From PCRC01 sp017848435 (GTDB taxonomy: Bacteria; Pseudomonadota; Gammaproteobacteria; Burkholderiales; Burkholderiaceae_C): a DNA stretch of 64,000 bases. Positions within the stretch are counted from its first letter, which is position 1. Each line of letters begins with the position of its first letter. Position numbers and translations under genes: made by a program. The notes beneath the pieces were generated by a model that made no database searches, was not told the DNA's origin, and saw nothing but the letters and a program-made list of their open reading frames with translations. The DNA lies in the NCBI GenBank assembly GCA_965284315.1, contig OZ260072.1:1674001-1738000 (forward strand), read 5' to 3'. This document shows, piece after piece, positions 1 through 7,497 of the stretch.

Positions 1-644
1 TCGAACCCCATCTTCAGGCCGAACCGGAACGCCTGCCGGAAGGCGTCGATCTGCGCCACGCCGCCGTCCCCGCGCAAGGCGAGCAAGAGCGCCTTGACGA
101 AGCGCTCCGCGTCGTGGAACAGCGGGTCCTCGTTGGGGCCCGAGCGCTGACGCAGCTGCTCGCGAAAGGACGGCCAGTCGCGCGCACGCTCTTCGCCGTC
201 GACCAGCTGCAAGTGGTCGCCTAGCGTCAGCTCCGACCGGAATATGTACCGACCGAGGACCGTGTGGTCCTCGCGCTGCGAACTGGCGGAAATGCAAACG
301 CCGGTGGAGATAAGCTCGCGCGTCTTGATGTCCTGCCACACCAAGGTGATGTAGGTCGTCGAGTCGTCGCGCACGCGCGCGCCTTCCGTGACATCGTACT
401 GGCCGAGGCAGTAGGCCCGGATGGTGCGGGTGCTGACACTTTTCTTCTCGTCGGCCTGGGCGTTGAAAACGACTCCATGACCGCGGTGTGCGCTTGCGCC
501 CAGCATCACCGTCTGGATGGCGTCCAGGATCGATGACTTGCCGCTGCCATTGGCGCCGAAGACGCCGCACTTGGGGGTGATCTTGACGTGGCGCTTTTCG
601 TAAAGGAACCACTCGACGAGGCAAACGGCCACCAACTGTTTCAT
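1..644 (-). CDS. jetC: Wadjet JetC-like SMC ATPase, N-terminal part (runs off the left edge)
   Basis: This is the N-terminal 214 residues of an SMC/MukB-like ATPase; the rest lies outside the window. A Walker A motif is visible at residues 30-37 (GANGSGKS), preceded by a short beta-strand segment, which is the normal layout of an SMC head. The start ATG at 644-642 overlaps the upstream gene's stop as ATGA, so the two are translationally coupled. In Wadjet systems JetC is the motor subunit that, with JetA (kleisin) and JetB (KITE), extrudes DNA loops and lets JetD cleave small circular DNA. The gene order JetA-JetB-JetC supports the assignment. JetD is not visible and should lie to the left. 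A housekeeping MksB is less likely because of the flanking defence genes and the WYL regulator. Confidence 0.85.
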   Translation of the reverse strand, partial: MKQLVAVCLVEWFLYEKRHVKITPKCGVFGANGSGKSSILDAIQTVMLGASAHRGHGVVFNAQADEKKSVSTRTIRAYCLGQYDVTEGARVRDDSTTYITLVWQDIKTRELISTGVCISASSQREDHTVLGRYIFRSELTLGDHLQLVDGEERARDWPSFREQLRQRSGPNEDPLFHDAERFVKALLLALRGDGGVAQIDAFRQAFRFGLKMGF

Positions 645-1336
645 GCGTCCTCCTTGGGGGCCGTCGTCTCGTCGGCGACCTGTTTGTCATCGCCGGCATC
701 CAGCTGCGTCGCCGATGTGGGATTCTTCGGGGTCGCCGCGCTCTGGCTGCTGAACAGGGCCAGCCGCTGCAGCGGCGTCTCACCCAGGACGTCCGCAATA
801 CCGGGCCGGATGACGATCACGAACGGCTGCTCGACGTCGGCGTCTTCGTCGGTCACGTCGTCTTGGCGTCGCGCTATTCCCCAACGCTGCACGGTACGCA
901 TGAGCTGACGCATCTGACCGCCCCTGGGAAGCTCGCGTCCGTTGGTGGACTGGCGGTACTTCTCCGCCAACTCGATCAGGTCGAGAAACACCTCGCTGTT
1001 GTCGCTGACTTGGCCGAGACGAAAGTGCTCGTCGTAGATCCTGCGCAGCACCAGCGCAAGCAGTGTCGGCTCCATTCCGGCGTCGACGATCTTGGTGTGA
1101 CGGGGCAGGGTGCATGCATACCGCAGTCGTCGGTTCACGAGCAGACCGACGCCTATCGGTTCGAGGGCGTTCCGGAACTCCCGCTCGTAGTCCTCGATCA
1201 GCCAGTACGACAGCTTGTTACCCCGGTCGGACGCGTACAGCACCTGCTCGGCAACGAGCCGGTACGCAGCCGTCTCGAAATCCTCATGCGTGGCCATGCC
1301 CTTCGTACTCGCGACGGCGTTGTCCCACTGGCTCAT
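641..1336 (-). CDS. jetB: Wadjet JetB-like (MksE/DUF4194-like) subunit
   Basis: This 231-residue protein sits between the kleisin-like JetA and the SMC ATPase JetC, the place of JetB. Its N-terminal 180 residues look like the winged-helix KITE fold of MukE/MksE: helical segments, then a central segment around residues 85-130 with the hydrophobic, charged pattern of these proteins. The last 50 residues are low complexity (Ala, Thr, Asp, Lys) and probably disordered. The ATG directly abuts the TAG stop of jetA, and its own stop overlaps the jetC start. JetB is expected to bind the kleisin in the loop-extruding complex. The family call rests on synteny and general appearance; I cannot see a diagnostic motif. 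Confidence 0.75.
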   Translation of the reverse strand: MSQWDNAVASTKGMATHEDFETAAYRLVAEQVLYASDRGNKLSYWLIEDYEREFRNALEPIGVGLLVNRRLRYACTLPRHTKIVDAGMEPTLLALVLRRIYDEHFRLGQVSDNSEVFLDLIELAEKYRQSTNGRELPRGGQMRQLMRTVQRWGIARRQDDVTDEDADVEQPFVIVIRPGIADVLGETPLQRLALFSSQSAATPKNPTSATQLDAGDDKQVADETTAPKEDA

Positions 1337-2830
1337 CTAGGCTCCCTCGGCTTTCAGCTTGCGCGTTTGACGCAGTTCTACGCTGAACGGCTCGTGTGTC
1401 AGGCCCTCGGTGGTCGCATCGCCGTCCGTCGGGACGACGTTAAAGCCCGACGTCATCGACCGCGCCTGCGCGCGCAGGTGTTGGCTTCCTGATCGGTTGG
1501 CCGCAGCGACGACACACAGCGCCTGCAGGCACCTGACCGCTTCGATGCTGTCCTGCGCTATTCCAGTGCTGTGGATGCTCGACTCGTCGCCGAGGCGTTG
1601 GCGCACGAATCCAGCCAGTCGCGGCAGCGAGATGATGCGGCGGTTGCGGGCTTCGATCAGCAGCTTGTGCCGCGCCTCTTGGTACGGCGTCATGATTTGC
1701 TGGCGCAGCGCGCCGGGTGGCTTGCGCTGGATGTCTATACGCGGCTCGGCCAGGCGGCTGGGCTCGATGCAGTGGCCCGGTGCAAACGGCGCCGCCATCA
1801 GGGCATCGGGATTGGCTAGCACGGCGCCGATGGCCTGGGCAATCAGATGGTCCAGCGGGCGCGCGGCCTTGAGCTTGTAGTCCAGGTACGCGAGGGCGCG
1901 CTTGTTGGCGGCGCGGATCTCGTCGTCGAGTCGGTCGAGGTATTCGTCGATCCGATGCAGCTCGTCGATCCGCTGAATGTCACGCTCGAACAGGGTCTCG
2001 GCGCGTTTGCGGTCACCCCCGGCCCGCTTATCGGAGTACCACTTCAGCAGCCGCTCGCGGATGGCGTCGGTGTACTGGATGCTGGTCGCTAGGCGCAGGA
2101 TCTCTTGCCGGCGCGCCAGCGGGTGCTCACGCGTGCGAAGCTCCTTGTAGTCGCCGATGAACACGCGCTCTACGAAGTCGTCGAAGAAGCGGCGCACGAA
2201 CGATTTCGTGTCGGCCACCGCGCCGATCTCGTTCATGAGGTCGCGCACGTTCGTGCCCGTGTTGCGCACGTACTCCAGCAGGTTGCGCGTTTGCTCGGCC
2301 GTTTCGTGTAGGGTGTCACCACCCGAAGCGTCGTCCGTCAGCAGGACCTTGAGGTTGGCCTCGATGCTGCGAATCTTGCCAGCCACGAACAGCGGACCGG
2401 TCCGCGCGAAGTCCATCAGGCGTGACATAAAGTGCGCCACGATGGGCGGCATGGTGACCATGTCGCGCACGCCCACCCGGTCCGCCCGAAGCCAGCCGGC
2501 GTCCTTCAGGCGGTTGTAGGCCTCGTTTGCCCGGATCTCCAGCGGCGTGGCGAGCGAGAGTTCAACATCACCCTCTGCTTCCCAATCCTGGTGGCGGATC
2601 TCATCGGCGATGGCCTTGGTGATCTCCTGAACCGGAAACCCATGGCTGGGCGGCAAGGGCGCATCGGGTCCAAAGCGCTCGTTGTGCAGCGAGCACAGTA
2701 GAGACCAGTAGCGCTGCCGGTTCGGCGAGGCAAGGGGCGCGAACAGGCGCTCGGGTAGCCGGTTGAAGAGCGGAGGAAACCGCTCTTGCACCCGCTCGAC
2801 ATCAATGGCGTTCAGTTTGGGAACATCCAC
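1337..2830 (-). CDS. jetA: Wadjet JetA-like kleisin subunit
   Basis: About 497 residues, largely helical with many charged stretches (roughly residues 230-330 look like coiled coil), the expected form of the JetA/MksF kleisin of a Wadjet plasmid-defence complex. I chose GTG at 2830-2828 because GAGGAG stands 8 nt upstream. An earlier in-frame GTG at 2839 would leave no room for a ribosome site. The start lies inside the end of the WYL regulator gene (its stop is at 2814-2812), so the operon is tightly coupled. JetA would join the SMC heads and carry JetB. Whether this is a type I (DUF3375) or type II (DUF5716-like) JetA cannot be settled by eye. Confidence 0.8.
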   Translation of the reverse strand: MDVPKLNAIDVERVQERFPPLFNRLPERLFAPLASPNRQRYWSLLCSLHNERFGPDAPLPPSHGFPVQEITKAIADEIRHQDWEAEGDVELSLATPLEIRANEAYNRLKDAGWLRADRVGVRDMVTMPPIVAHFMSRLMDFARTGPLFVAGKIRSIEANLKVLLTDDASGGDTLHETAEQTRNLLEYVRNTGTNVRDLMNEIGAVADTKSFVRRFFDDFVERVFIGDYKELRTREHPLARRQEILRLATSIQYTDAIRERLLKWYSDKRAGGDRKRAETLFERDIQRIDELHRIDEYLDRLDDEIRAANKRALAYLDYKLKAARPLDHLIAQAIGAVLANPDALMAAPFAPGHCIEPSRLAEPRIDIQRKPPGALRQQIMTPYQEARHKLLIEARNRRIISLPRLAGFVRQRLGDESSIHSTGIAQDSIEAVRCLQALCVVAAANRSGSQHLRAQARSMTSGFNVVPTDGDATTEGLTHEPFSVELRQTRKLKAEGA

Positions 2831-3675
2831 GGGCGACACTCCTCGACGTTGGCCAGGGCCAGCTGGTAATCAGGGGGCATCTGTCGTTCGACGTCGACAG
2901 CCGCCCGAAGCTCCTGGATGAAGTAGGGCACCAGGGGGCCGCGGCAGGTCTCAACGCGCGCCGAGGTGCCGGCGAAGATTTCCTCCCCCACGATGGCCTG
3001 CTGCGCAAAGCTGAGCGCCGGATGCGCGACCAGGCGCACCTTGACGGGCGTGTTCCAAGCCTTGTCGTCTGCCGCGGTGGTCTCGGCGTGCAGTTCCAGG
3101 CGCTTGAGCGCCGTCATGCGGCCGAGCACGAAGTCGCGGAAGTCCTGCGTCTCGGGACAGTAGCCCCGGACATGCCAGCGCCGCCCCGCCTGAACCAGTG
3201 AGTGCGGCTCGATGATGCGCACGCGAGCCTCCGGGTTACCTATCGAGCGGTACGTGAAGCGCAGCTCGGTGTGCTCTTCTATGGCCAGGCGGATCGTCGC
3301 AAAGGCCCTGGGCGACGGGCTGGAGAACGCCCACGTCTGCACAGAGACTGTAGCGATCCCGAAATTGGTTCCTGCCATCAAGCCGCCAGCTTGCTCCAGG
3401 TCGGGGAGATACGGCAGCTTTGTAAAAACCAGCGCGGCGTCTAACTTCGATGGCCCAGCCGCCTGATAAGCGGCCTCCGTTGCGAAGTAGGCTCTTGCAC
3501 GGGGGTTCCACAACATCCAGTCTGGATGACGGTCACGCAGTTCGCGCAGCCACTCACTCGCTCGAACCTGGCTGAGCCCATGCAGGGTCATCAGCCGCGA
3601 ACGGCCGATCCGGCCCTCCCAGAGGAGCAAATTAGCCATGTGGGCGACTCTGGCATCTATACGGTCAATGAGCAT
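2812..3675 (-). CDS. WYL-domain transcriptional regulator (BrxR/CapW-like)
   Basis: A 287-residue protein with an N-terminal winged helix-turn-helix (about residues 10-70, containing LLLWEGRIGRSRLMTLHG), a linker, a WYL domain (about residues 120-200, including RRWHVRGYC) and a C-terminal extension. This is the architecture of the BrxR/CapW family, dimeric repressors that sit at the head of many phage-defence operons and are thought to release DNA on a ligand signal. A longer frame exists upstream, but the ATG at 3675 matches where the family begins and lies just behind a promoter. It is the first gene of the Wadjet operon and overlaps jetA, so it likely autoregulates the whole unit. Confidence 0.85.
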   Translation of the reverse strand: MLIDRIDARVAHMANLLLWEGRIGRSRLMTLHGLSQVRASEWLRELRDRHPDWMLWNPRARAYFATEAAYQAAGPSKLDAALVFTKLPYLPDLEQAGGLMAGTNFGIATVSVQTWAFSSPSPRAFATIRLAIEEHTELRFTYRSIGNPEARVRIIEPHSLVQAGRRWHVRGYCPETQDFRDFVLGRMTALKRLELHAETTAADDKAWNTPVKVRLVAHPALSFAQQAIVGEEIFAGTSARVETCRGPLVPYFIQELRAAVDVERQMPPDYQLALANVEECRPWMFPN

Positions 3676-4010
3676 CTGCAAAATATAATACGGAAATTCG
3701 TATGATACGACAATCAGTATTATCCAGGCGAACCTAACGAGGACTGCGACCGCGTCCGTGCTGAGGCAGATCGGGACCACACCTTCCTGCGTAGCGGGCT
3801 TTCTTGCACCAACGACGGGGTGCCGCGCCCGAGAGTGAGCATGATCCAGGACCCGTCGAACATGATGTAACTGTCGCACGGTTCTGGAACGTGCTTGCGA
3901 TTCGTAGCGTCGTCTACGCCGTCGAGCGGCGACAGCAGCTAGGACTCGCTCAGGCGCTGGGTCGTCGGGTCAATGGGGCCGTCGACCATACGTCAGGTGC
4001 TTTGACGGCC
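3676..4010. other. Intergenic region without a supported gene
   Basis: Apart from the promoter at 3685-3713 I see nothing here. A short plus-strand frame lacks a ribosome site and resembles no known protein. Confidence 0.5.
3685..3713 (-). promoter_or_regulatory. Promoter and operator of the WYL-jetABC operon; probably leaderless
   Basis: On the minus strand a -35 TTGTCG (3713-3708) is separated by exactly 17 bp from a -10 TATTAT (3690-3685). The predicted start of transcription falls within a few bases of the ATG at 3675, and no Shine-Dalgarno is present, so the mRNA is probably leaderless. The same interval carries three ATACG/CGTAT half-sites (3688-3692, 3699-3703, 3705-3709), forming ATACG-gaaatt-CGTAT and the 13-bp palindrome TCGTATGATACGA (3698-3710). 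They cover the spacer and the -10, so binding would block polymerase. The likely ligand is the WYL protein itself. Confidence 0.7.
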
Positions 4011-4394
4011 TTACGCATCGCGCAAGCCGAGCGCCCACTCGAACAATTCACGCGCACGTCTCAGAAGCGGCGACCGGTCGTCGATCTGCGCTGGTGATTG
4101 ACCCCGCATAAGCGGCTTTTGGACTCCCTCCTCGTACAGGATCATCCACGCGTAAATGAAGGCCCAGAGAATCTCCAGATGCGCCACCTGCAGGGAGATC
4201 ACTGGAACCGCTTCGCGACTCTCTCGTGAGATCCTCGGCGCACGCGGCGAGCCAGGACGCTCGTCGAGTTCGATTTCAGGGCTGATGCGGCCTTGTGCCA
4301 CTGCACGTTGCAGTAGTAGCTGAAATCCTTCGTTAGCACCCTCGAACGCACATAGGATGTTGAATCGAAGTGCCAGAACGGGAGACTGATTCAC
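4011..4394 (-). CDS. Hypothetical protein of the defence island
   Basis: I do not recognise this protein. From a GTG at 4394 it has about 127 residues; the frame is open further upstream and the start is uncertain because no good ribosome site is seen. The sequence looks like a real soluble helical protein: an N-terminal helix (LALRFNILCAFEGANEGF), a charged linker with Arg and Pro, then a conspicuous hydrophobic-aromatic segment (HLEILWAFIYAWMILYEEG) and a charged C-terminal helix (LLRRARELFEWALGL). It stands alone between the Wadjet and the DAC/2TM-beta units, transcribed away from the latter. It could be an accessory or orphan defence protein. No function is proposed. Confidence 0.5.
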   Translation of the reverse strand: MNQSPVLALRFNILCAFEGANEGFQLLLQRAVAQGRISPEIELDERPGSPRAPRISRESREAVPVISLQVAHLEILWAFIYAWMILYEEGVQKPLMRGQSPAQIDDRSPLLRRARELFEWALGLRDA

Positions 4395-4740
4395 GATCAG
4401 AATGCTACATCCAGATGAGCCATATGACGCAGCATGAAGAGTGGGTGAGGATGCGGCGGTTTGGCAAAACTTTAGGGTCGTGAGGCGTGCGTACAAACGG
4501 GAAGGACTTTGGCGTCGATGTCTCCTGGCAATTAGCCTGCCGCAGGTCTGCTTCAGAACAGGAGCCGGCCGTCGGACGAACTAAGGTCAGTGGATGCCCA
4601 ATTGATGCGGTTGCCCAATCAGTCTGTTCTTGCCCTCCTTGAGCAGCGCGAGCACCTCGATTTGCATTCCGGTGTGTCATCGGTCAGTAAACCTCACCAA
4701 TAAGGTCAGGCACCTGGCGGCTAAAATCACTGAGAGTTGT
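4395..4740. other. Intergenic region upstream of the DAC-like gene
   Basis: No gene is supported. A TAAAAT hexamer at 4722-4727 is a possible -10 for the DAC-like gene; it would put transcription start within about 7 nt of the ATG at 4741, so a very short leader. No -35 stands out. Confidence 0.4.
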
Positions 4741-5208
4741 ATGTCCGCACTGACCCCCTCTTCGCTTTGTATCAAGCTCTTGCGGCGCATCGCCGAAGAG
4801 GCAGAAGCCGACTTCTCCGGGGTAGGGTTCATTTGCTATAGCAACCTCTCAAGACTGCCCCATCTGATGTTGAGTATTCCGCAGGACTCGGTTGGAGCGC
4901 TTCCAATCATTGGGGTCAATGCTACCGGGGCCTTCCTCGCAAAGGCGTCCCGTGCATCATCGCCGCTTCACGATGGGTTTCATCTCATCGCTGTTCAAAG
5001 CTTTGCACTGACGCATGTGTGCCATTTCATTGCTCCTGTAATTCCCTCTGACCAATTAGGCCTACATCTCGCCGCCGGTGCACGGCACATGTCTGCACAA
5101 CTGGCCTCTAGAGCACAAGGCATTGAGGCTGCGGCTTTAATAGCAAAGGACGGCACCGGTGTCGTTTATGAAACCGGAATCAAGATCTTCGAGGAACGGT
5201 TGCGATGA
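4741..5208 (+). CDS. DAC-like (DisA_N fold) putative nucleotide cyclase
   Basis: A stand-alone 155-residue protein that matches the diadenylate cyclase (DisA_N/CdaA) fold over its whole length. Residues 10-35 resemble the first helix and strand. SPLHDGF at 74-80 matches the TPLHDGA active-site motif of CdaA, and GARHMSAQLAS at 113-123 matches the GTRHRAA motif. It is followed by an Ala-rich strand and then KDGTG at 136-140, where CdaA has EETGG. The conserved Asp78, Gly79, Arg115 and His116 are kept; Ala of DGA is Phe80 and the second Arg of RHR is Met117, so activity or product may differ from c-di-AMP synthesis. There is no membrane or DNA-binding domain. It overlaps the next gene by ATGA, so synthase and effector are coupled. 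Inference: it makes the nucleotide signal read by the 2TM-beta partner. An enzymatically dead nucleotide sensor is the main alternative. Confidence 0.72.
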   Translation: MSALTPSSLCIKLLRRIAEEAEADFSGVGFICYSNLSRLPHLMLSIPQDSVGALPIIGVNATGAFLAKASRASSPLHDGFHLIAVQSFALTHVCHFIAPVIPSDQLGLHLAAGARHMSAQLASRAQGIEAAALIAKDGTGVVYETGIKIFEERLR

Positions 5209-5885
5209 TTCCTTTAAGCATCACTTCGTCTGACCTAGAGCGGCTTGCGAAGCTCTCCGCGGTCTTGGGAACCATCGCGGCTGCCCTGGTTGTGGCAACT
5301 CGGTGGGGGGCGTTCCAACTCTCTCCAATTTCGGTTTTTGGGCAGGCGATTTCTGCTGCTTTGGCGGCGCCGACGTTGGTCATCCTGGTGATTCGCAAGG
5401 TCAAGTGGAAGCATCCATGGCTATCAAAGCTCCTAGGCCGTCGCATGGTTCACGGACTTTGGTGGGGGGAGCTTCACTCAGACTATGTCAAGAGCCCGGG
5501 AGACCCTCCACTTCCTCCCATTCCTATCGCATTCGTGATCAGGCAGACCTACCTGACCTTGTCCATTAAGTCGTACACATCTGCTTTACCAGGTGAATCC
5601 ATCCTCGAAGTGCTACATGCGCATCCGGTGACCGGAGATGCGAGCCTGCGTTACGCTTATCAGATGACCAGAAGAGCGAACGCAGAGAACAAGGCTACCC
5701 TTGGGTACGGCGATTTGGTACTCGGCGGCGAAGACAAGGAGCTCTTAGGTGACTACTGGACGAACTCGCCGTCCACTGGCCGTATTCGGCTCAACCTGCT
5801 AACACGGGATTGCGACGACTTTCGTTCGTTTACGGACGCTCTAAGAGAAAAGAAGCGATTCGAGTCAAAGCCGGCTTCTATGTAG
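5205..5885 (+). CDS. Two-TM plus beta-barrel effector (Cap15/2TM-beta-like)
   Basis: A 226-residue protein with two predicted membrane helices (about residues 14-36 and 43-64), a basic loop (RKVKWKH) and a C-terminal beta-rich domain (about 80-205). The domain starts with HGLWWGELHSDY and ends with the YWTNSPSTGRIRL segment. This is the layout of the SMODS-associated 2TM-beta family, which includes the CBASS effector Cap15 and the Panoptes effector; there a beta-barrel binds a cyclic nucleotide and the TM helices oligomerise to damage the inner membrane. GAGGAA stands 8 nt before the ATG at 5205, and the start overlaps the DAC-like gene by 4 bp. A CBASS effector is normally linked to a CD-NTase; here the only co-transcribed enzyme is the DAC-like protein. 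The nearest CD-NTase is convergent. Confidence 0.75.
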   Translation: MIPLSITSSDLERLAKLSAVLGTIAAALVVATRWGAFQLSPISVFGQAISAALAAPTLVILVIRKVKWKHPWLSKLLGRRMVHGLWWGELHSDYVKSPGDPPLPPIPIAFVIRQTYLTLSIKSYTSALPGESILEVLHAHPVTGDASLRYAYQMTRRANAENKATLGYGDLVLGGEDKELLGDYWTNSPSTGRIRLNLLTRDCDDFRSFTDALREKKRFESKPASM

Positions 5886-5894
5886 AAGCCGGCT
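5869..5894 (+). terminator. Perfect hairpin spanning the 2TM-beta stop codon
   Basis: AGCCGGCTTCTA (5869-5880) and TAGAAGCCGGCT (5883-5894) are perfectly complementary, with only TG between them. The TAG stop of the effector is inside the right arm. There is no T-tract on either side, so it may be a bidirectional stop of transcription or a 3' stabiliser rather than a classical intrinsic terminator. Confidence 0.5.
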
Positions 5895-6022
5895 GATTTC
5901 ATGGTCTTGCTAAATATTTACCTAAGTCGCCTGAGTCTGTTAATGTGCTGCAGGCGCGACTCTTTGGTGAGGCACTTCACACCGTGCCAACGATAGCTCC
6001 TCTCAAGTGCGAACTCAAGGCA

Positions 6023-7429
6023 TCACCGGCTCCGGCGGAAAAGGCTTCGGAGCTTTGTGTAGGCAGGTCTTGGAGGGTTGCGTGCCACATGCCGAACGCC
6101 GCGGACGATGACCGGTACGCGCCGAACTGCGTAAACCTGCCCGTTTAGGCGAACGATGCAGTCCATGAAGTGCCGTCCCTCATAGGCGGTGTGTTCCTCA
6201 GCGCTAAGCAGATGCATTCCAACGCGTCGGTGTCCCAAGTCGCTTTGCTGGTCAGCCTCTTGGCCCTCATTGCGAACAGTCCACTCGACCGTAGCAAACT
6301 CTGGCACCATATGTGGATTGACGATTGTGAAGGAGAGCGCGCAGTCCTTTGCCACGCTTGGCACCTCATTGCGATGCGTTGCCAATAGGCGAGGGGGGGT
6401 CCCGGTGAACACCTTGACTTCAACCTCCGGCAACTGCATAACTGCTCGCCCAGAACTTTCTTCAACTATCTCTACCTGGTCGGTTTCAGGCAGCGGCATA
6501 AGGAACGAGAATGCTTCCGACCAGATAAGTGCGGCCGAGGCCTCATCTTCAGCGGCGCCCGCTAGCTCGGCGACGTCTCGAAGCGCAGCAAGCCGGGGAA
6601 GGAAGCCGTCCCACGCCTCCGCCGACATCCGATTGAGATTCTCGTTCTTGTCAACAGGATTCTCGACTTCGCGGTCACCGAACAATCGGTCGTGCATCTT
6701 CTTGATAATCGCTAGGAGCGCATCGTCATCAGCCAACCCAAGTAAGCGCTGCGCCGACATGGCCTGGTAGGCCTCGGTGACCACGACTGTCAAGAAGATG
6801 GATGACGGTCGGGAGCTAGAAGCGTCGTCAAAGGAGACTGCTGCCCAGGCCTTGAGATACCGAACAAGCCGTCGAAGCTGGTCACGGTCGTCGCCGCTGA
6901 CAGCTTCTTTGAACCACTTGTAGAGCTCTTTTGGATCGCTGTGTTCCCAGCTTCCCGATAAACAGGCCAATCGCCGGACGTCAGAGTCTGTGTTGAGGTG
7001 GTATATCGGCGTGTCAATGTGGAACTGTCGAATGTATGAGGCGCGGGAGCAGCGCTCCTTGGGCGGCACTTCCACCTTCTTCAACTCTTCGCACACCTTC
7101 TCGTACTCAAGAAGCTCGGCTTGAACCCAGTCCCGGAGTTGCTTGGGCGTTGGTTCTGCGTCTTGGTCGTCGTCCCACTCGAAGTACAGGCCGACGTCAA
7201 CGTCATACTCTTCGCCGAGGTGAACTGGCTTGATGAGCGTGGCGTACTTATAAGAGCCCTGAAGCCACGTGGAGATGGTATAGCCGTGCTTGGCAAGCGC
7301 CTGCTTCAAGTGATCGGCGAGGTCGTTCCATTGCTGCTGCAGGAACTCGCGCTGCTCAGTCGTCGGGGTGACGCGTCCGATAAGCGTCTGGTCGGTGTTT
7401 CCGTTGAACAGCTTTGAGGCTTCGCCCAT
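6023..7429 (-). CDS. CD-NTase (SMODS nucleotidyltransferase) with AGS-C-like C-terminal domain
   Basis: A 468-residue protein with an intact CD-NTase active site: QGSYKYATLIKP at 57-68 (GS at 58-59), EYDVDVG at 74-80 (Asp76, Asp78) and the third acidic residue in FHIDTPIYH at Asp139. The last 130 residues are beta-rich and look like the AGS-C domain often found on these enzymes, thought to sense a ligand. The enzyme should make a cyclic or linear oligonucleotide messenger from NTPs. The start ATG at 7429 is preceded by AAGGAAG at 6 nt. It is the third gene of a minus-strand unit behind the CapH-like and CapP-like genes and has no effector of its own downstream; the nearest candidates are the convergent 2TM-beta protein and the divergent CapV. 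Confidence 0.85.
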   Translation of the reverse strand: MGEASKLFNGNTDQTLIGRVTPTTEQREFLQQQWNDLADHLKQALAKHGYTISTWLQGSYKYATLIKPVHLGEEYDVDVGLYFEWDDDQDAEPTPKQLRDWVQAELLEYEKVCEELKKVEVPPKERCSRASYIRQFHIDTPIYHLNTDSDVRRLACLSGSWEHSDPKELYKWFKEAVSGDDRDQLRRLVRYLKAWAAVSFDDASSSRPSSIFLTVVVTEAYQAMSAQRLLGLADDDALLAIIKKMHDRLFGDREVENPVDKNENLNRMSAEAWDGFLPRLAALRDVAELAGAAEDEASAALIWSEAFSFLMPLPETDQVEIVEESSGRAVMQLPEVEVKVFTGTPPRLLATHRNEVPSVAKDCALSFTIVNPHMVPEFATVEWTVRNEGQEADQQSDLGHRRVGMHLLSAEEHTAYEGRHFMDCIVRLNGQVYAVRRVPVIVRGVRHVARNPPRPAYTKLRSLFRRSR

Positions 7430-7497
7430 CAGACTTCCTTCACTGGTTTGGGTTGCGGTTGATTTGCCAGGTAGGCGTTGCCGTTGGCCATGCTCTG

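Noticed and set aside
4741..5208. mCpol (Panoptes synthase) as the identity of the small enzyme
   Set aside because: No GGDD/palm motif is present, while both DisA_N signatures (HDG and RH) are in the right order and spacing.
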